Source: CAHJXF01 sp038240015
GTDB lineage: Bacteria > Pseudomonadota > Gammaproteobacteria > Burkholderiales > Burkholderiaceae_D
Reading direction: 5' to 3'
DNA length: 19,695 nt
Assembly (NCBI GenBank): GCA_038240015.1
Contig: JBBSEF010000056.1
Location: 1-19,695, forward strand
A model generated the notes under the pieces. That model did not search any database. It worked only from the letters and a program-made list of their open reading frames with translations, and had not been told where the DNA came from. Each line of letters begins with the position of its first letter. Position 1 is the first letter of the stretch. This document shows positions 1 through 7,156 of this stretch, piece after piece. Both the position numbers and the translations under genes were made by a program.

Positions 1-149
1 CCCGGGCGCCCCGGGCCCGGGGGGGCCCCAGCCCCGGGTCGCGAATGGGACCGCGCCGCCTTTGATAGGGGGTCCCGGGCGTGGCGTTCTTTGGGTGTGT
101 GTTGGGGGGTGGGGCCCCGGCGTGGGGGGGCACGACAGCACCCACGCGT
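1..149. other. G/C-run-rich left edge, no gene
   Basis: This stretch is dominated by long runs of C and G and short CCCGGG-type palindromes, unlike anything else in the window. No reading frame here shows recognisable protein sequence. The first credible coding base is the stop codon of the hydrolase at 150. The composition looks like a low-quality contig end, although a real GC-rich intergenic stretch cannot be excluded. Confidence 0.5.
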
Positions 150-1352
150 TCACTTCACCAGAAACGCCCGAATCGCATCCCCCGCCTTCGCGATATTGAA
201 CACCCCATCGAGATGCCCGCCATCGCCTTCGATCACGAACAGCTCGGTCGTCACGCCCTGCTTCTTCAAGGTGTCGAGCATCGCGGTCGTGTATTGCGGA
301 AACAGCAGCAAGTCCGACTGCGCGGGAATCGCGAGCACCTTGGCCTTGATCTTCGACGCGCCCTCTTCGAGCGTTGCCCCTTGCCCGACGCGATAGAGCT
401 GATTGGCGCGAACCAGATAGAGGAAGGAATCTGCGTCGACAGCCGCTGCGCGTGCCGTGCCTGCCTTGTCGAGCGTGTCGGAGACCTTGTACTTGTTGTC
501 CCACGATACGAGCGGATCTGCGCCGTCCTTGGCCCAGGTGCGCTCGAAGGTCTTGTTCGCCCAGCCCGGGGCGCGTGAACTGATGGTGACCATCTTCAAC
601 GTGCTGGCGACGCCGCGCAGCGGCTCTTGCTTGCCGTAGTAGTCGCCGCCGTTCCAATTCGGATCGTCGTAGATCGGGATCGCCCATTCATCGAGCACCG
701 CAACCAGATAGGGATTGGCTTCGAGACCGCCCGGGATGACGGGGATCACGCGCTCGACCATCTCGGGATACGACGCGGCCCACTCCATTGCCTGCAGCGA
801 ACCCATCGATGCGCCCGTCACCGCGACGAAGCGCTTGATGCCGAGCGAGTCCGCGAGCGCCTTTTGCGTGCGCACGAAGTCCTTCATCGTCACGATCGGA
901 AAGCGCATGCCATACGGCTTGCCGGTGTCCGGGTCGATGGTCGCGGGGCCGGTGGTGGTGACGTTCGGATCCTTGGTCGACACATTCACGAGCGTATCGG
1001 CCGACACGACGAAATATTTGTCGGTGTCGAACGGCTTGCCCGCGCCGATGACCGCGTCCCAATAGCCCGGCGCCGCATCGCTCGCCTTGTATTTGCCGGC
1101 CGCATGCGAGTTGCCCGTGAAGTAGTGCGCGACGAAGATCGCGTTGGTGCCGGTTGCGTTCAGCGTCCCGTAGGTCTCGTAACCCAGCCTCACGTTCTTG
1201 ATGGTCTTGCCGCCGATGGTGGTGTAGGTCGGCATCGTGAAGACCTTCTTCTCGACGATTTGATCGTAGGCGTGCGCGGCGGGTGCGCACGTCGCCGCAA
1301 CGATGAATGCTGCCGCGGACAGCGCAGTCGCGAATCTGAAATGCGTTTGCAT
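150..1352 (-). CDS. Exported alpha/beta hydrolase of the homoserine O-acetyltransferase (MetX-like) family
   Basis: The protein is 400 residues when started at ATG 1352, which has an AGAGGGG ribosome site 7 nt upstream. The open frame continues further upstream, but that extension looks non-coding. Residues 1-28 form a signal peptide (MQTHFRFATALSAAAFIVAA, then a site ending AHA before YDQ), so the product should be periplasmic or secreted. The family pattern is clear: YGTLN near residue 61, TGNSHAAG near 79, the nucleophile elbow GASMGS with Ser182, the acid in SDLLLFP (Asp347) and His380 in GGHLDG. True MetX enzymes acetylate homoserine with acetyl-CoA in the cytoplasm. An exported copy is therefore more likely an esterase or acyltransferase of unknown substrate than a methionine biosynthesis enzyme. 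It lies 182 nt downstream of rarA on the same strand. Family confidence is high; function is not established. Confidence 0.88.
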   Translation of the reverse strand: MQTHFRFATALSAAAFIVAATCAPAAHAYDQIVEKKVFTMPTYTTIGGKTIKNVRLGYETYGTLNATGTNAIFVAHYFTGNSHAAGKYKASDAAPGYWDAVIGAGKPFDTDKYFVVSADTLVNVSTKDPNVTTTGPATIDPDTGKPYGMRFPIVTMKDFVRTQKALADSLGIKRFVAVTGASMGSLQAMEWAASYPEMVERVIPVIPGGLEANPYLVAVLDEWAIPIYDDPNWNGGDYYGKQEPLRGVASTLKMVTISSRAPGWANKTFERTWAKDGADPLVSWDNKYKVSDTLDKAGTARAAAVDADSFLYLVRANQLYRVGQGATLEEGASKIKAKVLAIPAQSDLLLFPQYTTAMLDTLKKQGVTTELFVIEGDGGHLDGVFNIAKAGDAIRAFLVK

Positions 1353-1359
1353 CGATTTT

Positions 1360-1366
1360 CCCCTCT
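1360..1366 (-). promoter_or_regulatory. Ribosome binding site of the MetX-like gene
   Basis: On the minus strand this reads AGAGGGG, 7 nt before the ATG at 1352. It fixes the start at the signal-peptide methionine rather than at the upstream in-frame codons reaching to 1538. Confidence 0.6.
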
Positions 1367-1534
1367 GAGTGACGACGAATGCGGTGCGCCGATTCGGTTG
1401 ATGGACGCGGCGATCGGTGTGGCAGGGATTCTCGCATCCGGACGGTCTTGCGTGTGCGCTTCGATCACGCCGGCGCAACACCTTGCCGTCGTACCGCGCA
1501 AAAAGATTCGATCGAACTCGCGCCGCTTCGCGGT

Positions 1535-3019
1535 TCACTCCTCGCTCGCCTCGTCGTCGAGGCGACGCAAGTGCTTCAGCTTCTCCGCGATCTTCGCTTC
1601 GACGCCGCGCGACGTGGGCTGGTACCAGCGCGGCTCCTGCATGCCTTCGGGCAGATAGTTCTCGCCTGCCGCGTAGCCTTCCGGCTCATCGTGCGCGCAG
1701 CGATATGCCTTACCGTAGCCGAGCTCCTTCATCAGCCTGGTCGGCGCATTGCGAATGTGCGGTGGCACGGGACGCGAGCCATCCTCCTTGATGAAACTCT
1801 TGGCCGCGCCGAAGGCCGTGTACACCGCGTTGGACTTGGCCGCGCATGCGAGATAGATCACCGCTTCGGCCAACGCCAGTTCGCCCTCGGGACTGCCGAG
1901 ACGTTCGTACACTTCCGCCGCATCGAGCGTAACGCGCAACGCGCGCGGATCGGCGAGACCGATGTCCTCGCTCGCCATGCGGATCATGCGGCGCGCCAGA
2001 TAGCGCGGGTCCGCGCCGCCATCGAGCATGCGCATGAACCAGTAGAGCGACGCATCAGGATGACTGCCGCGCACGGCTTTGTGCAGGGCGCTGATCTGAT
2101 CGTAGAACGCGTCGCCGCCCTTGTCGAAGCGGCGCAGGTTTTCGGAGAGCGCGCGGGCGAGGAGGTCTTCGTCGATGACGAGTGAACAGGCTTGCGATCC
2201 GCCGGCGTCGTTGCCGTCTTGCGCGTGTCTCGCCTCGCTCGTGGCCTTCGCGCGTGCTTCGTTGGCATTCGTTTCATCGATGCGCGTCTCGTTCGCGCCC
2301 GCGCGCGCGACGATCTCGAGATTGTTGAGCAGCTTGCGGGCATCGCCGTCGGCACTCGCGATCAGGGTCTTGCGCGCGGCGCTGGTCAACGCAACCCCGC
2401 GCAATTCGGGCGCGGCCGGATCGTTCAATGCACGCTCGAGCAAACCGCCGAGATCGTCTTCGGTGAGGCTCGTCAGCACATAGACCGCCGCGCGCGACAG
2501 CAACGCGCCGTTGACTTCGAACGACGGGTTCTCGGTGGTCGCGCCGATGAACACGAAGAGACCGGACTCGACATGCGGCAGGAACGCGTCCTGCTGACTC
2601 TTGTTGAAGCGATGCACCTCGTCGACGAAGACCAGCGTCTGGCGCGCGGACTTCGCACGCGTGAGCTCGGCGCGAGCGACGGCTTCGCGAATATCTTTCA
2701 CACCCGCGAGCACGGCAGATAACGCGATGAAATCCGCATCGAAGGCATCGGCCATCAAGCGCGCGAGCGTGGTCTTGCCGACCCCGGGCGGGCCCCACAG
2801 AATCATCGAGTGCGGCTGATGCAATTCGAACGCCACGCGCAAGGGCTTGCCGGGGCCGATCAGCTGCGGCTGACCGATCACGTCGTCGAGAGACCTGGGT
2901 CGCAGGCGCTCAGCGAGAGGCGTGTTGGATGGCGATGCTGCGTCGGCCGCGCGCTTGCGATTTGCGCGCGGCTGTATCGGCAACTGCGCACCGGTAAAAA
3001 GATCGTCGCCCGCGCTCAT
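1535..3019 (-). CDS. rarA: Replication-associated recombination protein A (RarA/MgsA AAA+ ATPase)
   Basis: RarA is a clamp-loader-like, DNA-dependent AAA+ ATPase that acts at stalled replication forks and gaps; family members form tetramers and bind SSB. The 494-residue product has the N-terminal PLAERLRP/DVIGQ segment (34-50), Walker A GPPGVGKTT (76-84), Walker B VFVDE followed by VHRF (130-137), the sensor 1 region GATTENPSF (159-167), a likely arginine finger in LLSRA (173-177) and sensor 2 GDARKLLN (225-232). The C-terminal tetramerisation region includes YWFMRML, RRMIRMASEDIGLADP and a tail ending near WYQP. An Ala/Glu/Asn-rich stretch at about 240-277 interrupts the helical lid region. 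The ribosome site before ATG 3019 is weak. The usual Burkholderia neighbours (lolA, serS), as I remember them, are absent on both sides. Confidence 0.96.
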   Translation of the reverse strand: MSAGDDLFTGAQLPIQPRANRKRAADAASPSNTPLAERLRPRSLDDVIGQPQLIGPGKPLRVAFELHQPHSMILWGPPGVGKTTLARLMADAFDADFIALSAVLAGVKDIREAVARAELTRAKSARQTLVFVDEVHRFNKSQQDAFLPHVESGLFVFIGATTENPSFEVNGALLSRAAVYVLTSLTEDDLGGLLERALNDPAAPELRGVALTSAARKTLIASADGDARKLLNNLEIVARAGANETRIDETNANEARAKATSEARHAQDGNDAGGSQACSLVIDEDLLARALSENLRRFDKGGDAFYDQISALHKAVRGSHPDASLYWFMRMLDGGADPRYLARRMIRMASEDIGLADPRALRVTLDAAEVYERLGSPEGELALAEAVIYLACAAKSNAVYTAFGAAKSFIKEDGSRPVPPHIRNAPTRLMKELGYGKAYRCAHDEPEGYAAGENYLPEGMQEPRWYQPTSRGVEAKIAEKLKHLRRLDDEASEE

Positions 3020-3079
3020 CTCGTTTCAGCAACCTGGACTGCGCTGCAACCGGCGTTGATCGACGAAGCAATATGAATC

Positions 3080-3238
3080 ATGGTCACTTTGATATTCGAA
3101 AACCCGAAGACCTTCGTGGCCTCCCGGCAAATACGAATTGTCCATCACATCGCAAGGTTCGATGAGAATCAGCACGTGGCCAACGCAAGTGCCGATGGAG
3201 CGTGGTATTCAATCGACATGGAATTCTTCAGGCCGTAG
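3080..3238 (+). CDS. Possible 52-residue hypothetical protein
   Basis: ATG 3080 opens a 52-codon frame starting MVTLIFENPK and ending DMEFFRP before TAG. About two thirds of third positions are G or C, below the neighbouring core genes but compatible with coding. There is no convincing ribosome site, and a stop codon lies just upstream in frame. I do not recognise the protein. It could be a small gene, a remnant of something larger or chance. The remainder of the 3020-3259 gap shows nothing I can name. Confidence 0.22.
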   Translation: MVTLIFENPKTFVASRQIRIVHHIARFDENQHVANASADGAWYSIDMEFFRP

Positions 3239-3259
3239 TCTTTGCATTTGGGGTAAGCC

Positions 3260-3742
3260 ATGTCATCTTCAGCGCCATTTAGCATTCGCCAGCTTGCGGC
3301 CGACGACGCGGAGCTGATGGAAGCCTTGTTGACGACCTTCGGCAAGGCGTTCGACGATATGGAGGCGTATGCCGCGGCTCGGCCAAGCAAGGCCTATCTC
3401 GCGCGCTTGCTCGGCACCGATTATTTCATCGCGCTTGCGGCGTTGAGCAACGACTCGGTAGTGGGCGGCATCGCCGCTTACGAACTCCGGAAGTTCGAGC
3501 AGGAGCGCCGTGAAATCTATATTTATGATTTGGCTGTCGCAGCGGAGCACCGACGCGAGGGCATCGCGACGGCGTTGATCCAGGAACTCAAGCGGATTGC
3601 CGCTGCGCGCGCAGCCTATGTCATCTTCGTGCAGGCGGACATCGGCGACACGCCTGCCATCGCGCTCTATACGAAGCTGGGAGTCCGCGAAGACGTGCTG
3701 CATTTCGATATCGCAGTTGAGGGCGGCGATGGCGCTGCATAA
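3260..3742 (+). CDS. AAC(3)-I-type aminoglycoside 3-N-acetyltransferase homologue (GNAT fold)
   Basis: This 160-residue GNAT protein would transfer acetyl from acetyl-CoA to an amine. It matches the pattern I remember for AAC(3)-I gentamicin acetyltransferases: FIALAA (56-61), an FEQ-x-R segment (79-83) followed by EIYIYDLAV (85-93), EHRREGIATALI (96-107) forming the acetyl-CoA pyrophosphate loop, AYVIFVQAD (119-127), LYTKLG (136-141) and VLHFDI near the C-terminus. The length fits the family (about 150-180). It sits alone on the plus strand after rarA, with only a weak GGGG ribosome site. I saw no integron attC site or integrase beside it, so it looks like a resident chromosomal homologue. 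Whether it acetylates gentamicin, another aminoglycoside or another amine cannot be told from sequence. The resemblance to AAC(3)-I is stronger than to a generic GNAT. Confidence 0.85.
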   Translation: MSSSAPFSIRQLAADDAELMEALLTTFGKAFDDMEAYAAARPSKAYLARLLGTDYFIALAALSNDSVVGGIAAYELRKFEQERREIYIYDLAVAAEHRREGIATALIQELKRIAAARAAYVIFVQADIGDTPAIALYTKLGVREDVLHFDIAVEGGDGAA

Positions 3743-3891
3743 CATCGGCGCAATGTCAGCCAGAGAATGAATTTATCGGGAAGATCGTAATTCGGCACTT
3801 CAAATCGTTGATTCGAGGTTTTCTACAAGTTCATTGGGCATCTCGTGCTGAGACTGGTAGCCGCCGGTGCACATTGGCCGCTTTAAAAATC

Positions 3892-3900
3892 GGAGAGAAG
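3892..3900 (+). promoter_or_regulatory. Ribosome binding site of the lysozyme-like gene
   Basis: GGAGAGAAG ends 2 nt before the ATG at 3903, with its GGAG core 7 nt away. This favours ATG 3903 over the in-frame GTG at 3867, which has no such site. Confidence 0.55.
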
Positions 3901-3902
3901 TC

Positions 3903-4460
3903 ATGACAAGAGTTTTTCAAGCGACCAAGCGGAAGGTTCACAACCGTGGCGCTCCCCCTGACGCTTTTTTGAATGAATTAGTCGATTGGGGAACATCCGC
4001 ACCCGATTCGGTTTTCGCACAGAATGACAAATTCGATATCTATTCAAGCATCGCGCCCGAGCTTGGGCCGTGGAGCAGTCTACTTCACAGAAAGGCCGCA
4101 ATGCTCGAAGCATTGCGTGTTCTTGCAGGCTTCGAAAGCGCTTGGAACTGGAATTTCGGAGTCGATACGACCAACCCGACTTCGAATACGCCGTGTACGG
4201 AGGAAGCTGGGGCGTTTCAATGTTCCGGCAATTCGATGGATCTGAGTCCTGAGCTGAAGCAACTTCTCGTCGATTCGGCTGGCGCGAGCACGTGCGAAGT
4301 GTTCATCGTTCACACGAAGAGCAATCACCGGTTTGCCACTGATTATTGCGCGCGCTTAATACGCCTGACTACCAACCATCATGGACCGATAAAGCACAAG
4401 CACATTAATCCTTGGCTTCGAAGGGACGCTGTACAGGAGTTTAGTCAATTCCTTGCATAA
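3903..4460 (+). CDS. Lysozyme-like (putative peptidoglycan hydrolase) protein
   Basis: The 185-residue protein has no signal peptide or membrane segment. Its core resembles the lysozyme/transglycosylase-like fold: a helix with LAGFESAWNW (74-83, putative catalytic Glu78), then a loop with DTTNPTS, then EEAGAFQCSGNSM (100-112), whose AFQ-x-S-x-N-S pattern matches the GxxQ/S segment of such enzymes. The C-terminal TTNHHGP (156-162) and INPWLRRDAVQEF resemble the end of similar small proteins of unknown function. Catalysis on peptidoglycan is inferred from these motifs. The gene is separated by 303 nt from the PLD-like gene on the same strand. Its codons are visibly more A/T-rich than those of rarA or mutS, as expected for an acquired gene. 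Without a signal peptide it would need lysis or a dedicated secretion route to reach cell wall. The assignment is moderate. Confidence 0.7.
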   Translation: MTRVFQATKRKVHNRGAPPDAFLNELVDWGTSAPDSVFAQNDKFDIYSSIAPELGPWSSLLHRKAAMLEALRVLAGFESAWNWNFGVDTTNPTSNTPCTEEAGAFQCSGNSMDLSPELKQLLVDSAGASTCEVFIVHTKSNHRFATDYCARLIRLTTNHHGPIKHKHINPWLRRDAVQEFSQFLA

Positions 4461-4763
4461 CGAGTGTGCGAAAGGAGGTCCAATCCAACTATCGAGCGGA
4501 CATTTTCGACGGACCTCTACTCCTCCAACTACCGCCCATGTCGATTGGCTATAGCCCGCGCGGTCCGCAGGCGTGAAGCGGCTCGCCTCGCCTTGTTCCT
4601 GGCGAGTGACTAGGCCTCTCGTTGCATCGGCAGTATTCACATGATCGGTGGTGGATTTACTGCGGCGTAACGGCGACAATAAAAAGCGTCATTGCGAATA
4701 TTTGGAAATTTGTAGCGCCCGCGCCGCACCGGGCCCGATGCCGTACAAAACGGGGAGACACTC
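4461..4763. other. 303-nt intergenic region, no gene recognised
   Basis: This gap lies between the lysozyme-like and PLD-like genes. The only structures seen are a 7-bp inverted pair (GAGGTCC 4475-4481, GGACCTC 4511-4517) and a 6-bp hairpin (CTCGCC 4587-4592, GGCGAG 4601-4606). Neither is followed by a T-run, so neither is a convincing terminator. Reading frames inside it show no family pattern. It ends in the GGGGAG ribosome site of the next gene, so a promoter for that gene probably lies here, but I cannot place one. Confidence 0.5.
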
Positions 4764-6464
4764 ATGCGTCAATTGGTCAAAGGCAAAGTCCTGGCAGTGC
4801 GCGCAATCGGCGGACTGTATGTCGTTACCGTTGCGTGGGATTTCTTGAAAGGACAGGACGCGAAACGAGAGGGACTGCTCGGTTTTGCCATCGAGCGCTC
4901 GGAACTCAGTAAAGGCAAGGTGATCGAGCGCTATTTTCTGCGCGGCATCAAACGATTCAAGCTGAAGGATGAAGGCCTCGCGCCGGGGACGCCCATGCCG
5001 ACGTCCGAGCATCCTGTTCAATCTTTCCAATGGGGTGACTACACCGCAAAACCCGCAACGACTTATCGATACCGCGTCGTCCCGGCCTACGGCAAGCCGA
5101 AGCTGATCGAACTCGATGACACGTCAGCAACGACTGTTGAAATCACCACCGAGGCCGAGCAGGGTCGCACCGGCAACAAAGGCCAGCCAGCCCACGATAT
5201 CTATTTCAACCGGGGCGCTGCCGGTTCCCAAGCTTATGCGCGCAAGTTCAAGACACAGCCCGACGAGACCAAGCCAGACTCCGACCAGATGAAATGGCTG
5301 TCGCGCGGATTGTTCGAAGCGCTGACCGGATTCATCGGTATCGCCGCAGGCCATGACGCGGCGGACTACCAACTGCGCGCGATGCTCTACGAGTTTCGTT
5401 ATCTTCCTGTCGGCCAGGCATTCGGCGCCGCGCGCAAAGCGGGAGCCGACGTGGCGATTCGATATGAGGCCCAGACATACCAGGTCGAGAACGAGGCGAT
5501 GATCGCCAAGGCCGGCATCAAGGGAATATGCAAGCCGCAGAAGTCGCGCAGCGGGATTCGACACAACAAGTTCATCGTGCTGATCAGGAAGAACAAGCCG
5601 GTCGCCGTGTGGACGGGTTCGACCAACATTTCCGCCGGCGGCATTTTCGGACATTCGAATGTCGGTCACGCCATTTGGGACGCGACGTTGGCCCAACGCT
5701 ACCTCGACTATTGGGAGCGGCTCGCGGCGCCCGACGTGACGAGAATGCCGTTGGTGAAGTCGAACCTCGCGGTAGAGCCGACGCCGGCCCGCAACGCTGC
5801 GCCACCGGCCGATCGAATGCTCACCCTGTTCAGCCCGCGGGATGACCAGACAACCCTGGACACGTTGCATTGGTATGCGGATCTGATGGGCTCTGCGCAA
5901 CAGATCCTCTGCATGACCTTTGCATTCAATCTGGACGCCGTGTTCAGTCAAGTGCTCGAGCGACCCGGTGAAACGCTTCGATACGCCGTCTTCGACAAGA
6001 ACATCGATTCCGCCGAAGAGACCAAGATCGATCAAACCGGCAACACGGTGATCGCCGTAGGCGCCAAACTCGAAGATGGCGACATGGCGAATTTCATCGG
6101 AGAGAAACTGACCGGATTCAACAAGAACCAATACATTCACGACAAGTTCATGCTGATCGATCCGTTGGGCGACGATCCCAAGGTCGTGACCGGCACGGCG
6201 AATTTCAGCGGCCCCTCGCAGTTCGCGAACGACGAGAACATGGTGGTGATTCGCGGCAACACCCGTGTCGCCGACATCTACTTCGGCGAATTCATGCGCG
6301 TGTTCGATCATCTCTATTCGCGCTATATCGTCGAGAAAATGAAGAAGGCGGGAACGAGCGACCCCGATGCCGGGTTTCTCAAGGAGGACGCCAAGGACTG
6401 GGTGCCGCAAAATTTCAAGAAAGGCCGCAAGGAGTTGCGGCGGCGCTATTTCATGGGCGAATAG
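4764..6464 (+). CDS. Phospholipase D-like protein with an N-terminal fibronectin III-like domain
   Basis: The 566-residue protein starts at ATG 4764 with GGGGAG 6 nt upstream. Residues about 35-130 look like a beta-sandwich (GFAIERSELS, then FQWGDYTAKP and TYRYRVVPAYG), comparable to a fibronectin III-like fold. Two PLD catalytic halves follow. The first has His267-x-Lys269 and GSTNIS (285-290) but Ile instead of Asp four residues after the lysine-side spacing. The second is a full HxKxxxxD (His459, Lys461, Asp466) with GTANFSGPS (477-485). Enzymes of this superfamily use the two histidines to cleave phosphodiesters in phospholipids or nucleic acids; which applies here is unknown. DENMVVIRGNTRVADIYFGEF is typical of a widespread uncharacterised PLD-like family. 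No signal peptide or transmembrane helix is visible. A partnership with the lysozyme-like gene upstream is plausible but unproven. Confidence 0.85.
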   Translation: MRQLVKGKVLAVRAIGGLYVVTVAWDFLKGQDAKREGLLGFAIERSELSKGKVIERYFLRGIKRFKLKDEGLAPGTPMPTSEHPVQSFQWGDYTAKPATTYRYRVVPAYGKPKLIELDDTSATTVEITTEAEQGRTGNKGQPAHDIYFNRGAAGSQAYARKFKTQPDETKPDSDQMKWLSRGLFEALTGFIGIAAGHDAADYQLRAMLYEFRYLPVGQAFGAARKAGADVAIRYEAQTYQVENEAMIAKAGIKGICKPQKSRSGIRHNKFIVLIRKNKPVAVWTGSTNISAGGIFGHSNVGHAIWDATLAQRYLDYWERLAAPDVTRMPLVKSNLAVEPTPARNAAPPADRMLTLFSPRDDQTTLDTLHWYADLMGSAQQILCMTFAFNLDAVFSQVLERPGETLRYAVFDKNIDSAEETKIDQTGNTVIAVGAKLEDGDMANFIGEKLTGFNKNQYIHDKFMLIDPLGDDPKVVTGTANFSGPSQFANDENMVVIRGNTRVADIYFGEFMRVFDHLYSRYIVEKMKKAGTSDPDAGFLKEDAKDWVPQNFKKGRKELRRRYFMGE

Positions 6465-6502
6465 CGTTCATCGTTTCGGCTTTAAACAGCTGTTGATTCC
6501 CG

Positions 6503-7081
6503 ATGCGCATCGCATTTCCTCCGCCAATCAAAGAAACGGAATTAATGTTGCGTCCAATCGATCTCACGGACATCGACGCTTGGTACTCCTATCTTTCATT
6601 GCCGCGCGTGCTTGAGCATACGAGTTGGAAGCTTGGAGGAGTAAAAGACCTTCGAGCGCTGATCGAGTGGTACAACTCTGCCGACGAGTCCTCGGCAATC
6701 CGATTCGCGATCATCGATCCGAAGGACCGGACATTGGTCGGAACCATCGGCTTCCACACGATTTCAGTGACCAATCGAACCGCCGAGCTCGCGTACGACA
6801 TTCATCCTTCGTACGCCAACCGCGGGTTTGCCACGGCGTGCTGTCGGGCGGTCACCGAGTGGGGACTTTCGGAACGCGCCTACGTCCGTGTCCAGGCGGC
6901 CGCGCTCGAGTCGAATGCGCCATCGATTCGCGTCCTCGAGAAGTCGGCCTTTGTGTTTCAGGGAATACTCAGGAGCTACCGCATGGTTCGAAACGAGCCG
7001 CGTGACTTCCGCTTGTACGCGAAGGTCAAGCCCGCTCGATGCCATGACCAACCCTCTTCCGGAGCGCGTCGCACAGCTTGA
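6503..7081 (+). CDS. GNAT N-acetyltransferase, RimJ/RimL type
   Basis: The 192-residue protein begins with PPIKETELMLRPIDLTDID, the usual opening of RimJ/RimL-like acetyltransferases (P-I-x-T-x-x-L-x-LRP). This supports ATG 6503 over the internal ATG at 6545, even though its ribosome site is weak. The acetyl-CoA site lies in ELAYDIHPSYANRGFATACC (95-114), with the NRGFA loop replacing the usual RGxGxA. The C-terminal half has ESNAPSIRVLEKSAFVFQG, typical of the family. Members acetylate ribosomal protein N-termini or small molecules; the substrate here is unknown. The last ~17 residues (from KPARCHD) lie beyond the usual family end and may be a read-on extension. The GYD gene follows after 75 nt on the same strand. 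Confidence 0.85.
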   Translation: MRIAFPPPIKETELMLRPIDLTDIDAWYSYLSLPRVLEHTSWKLGGVKDLRALIEWYNSADESSAIRFAIIDPKDRTLVGTIGFHTISVTNRTAELAYDIHPSYANRGFATACCRAVTEWGLSERAYVRVQAAALESNAPSIRVLEKSAFVFQGILRSYRMVRNEPRDFRLYAKVKPARCHDQPSSGARRTA

Positions 7082-7156
7082 TATCGGGCGGGCATTCCAG
7101 GCCGTTGTCCGCCCAGCGTTCGTTCCAATGGCCTCAAACGCTATAGGGGAATCACC

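Noticed and set aside
78..130. G-quadruplex-forming runs at the left edge
   Set aside because: The G-runs would permit it, but the whole region looks like poor-quality contig-end sequence.
3735..3800. Integron cassette recombination site (attC) after the AAC(3)-I-like gene
   Set aside because: The TAAC here is mostly the stop codon context. I found no paired GTTRRRY/RYYYAAC core sites or imperfect palindrome of the expected form, and no integrase is present.
3867..3902. GTG start adding 12 residues to the lysozyme-like protein
   Set aside because: No ribosome site precedes it, while ATG 3903 has GGAGAGAAG just upstream.
4356..4679. Minus-strand open frame across the lysozyme-like 3' end and the gap
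   Set aside because: No family pattern and no ribosome site; its first part overlaps a better-supported gene.
5124..6410. Long minus-strand open frame opposite the PLD-like gene
   Set aside because: The His/Arg/Val-rich translation shows no domain, while the plus strand has both PLD catalytic halves.
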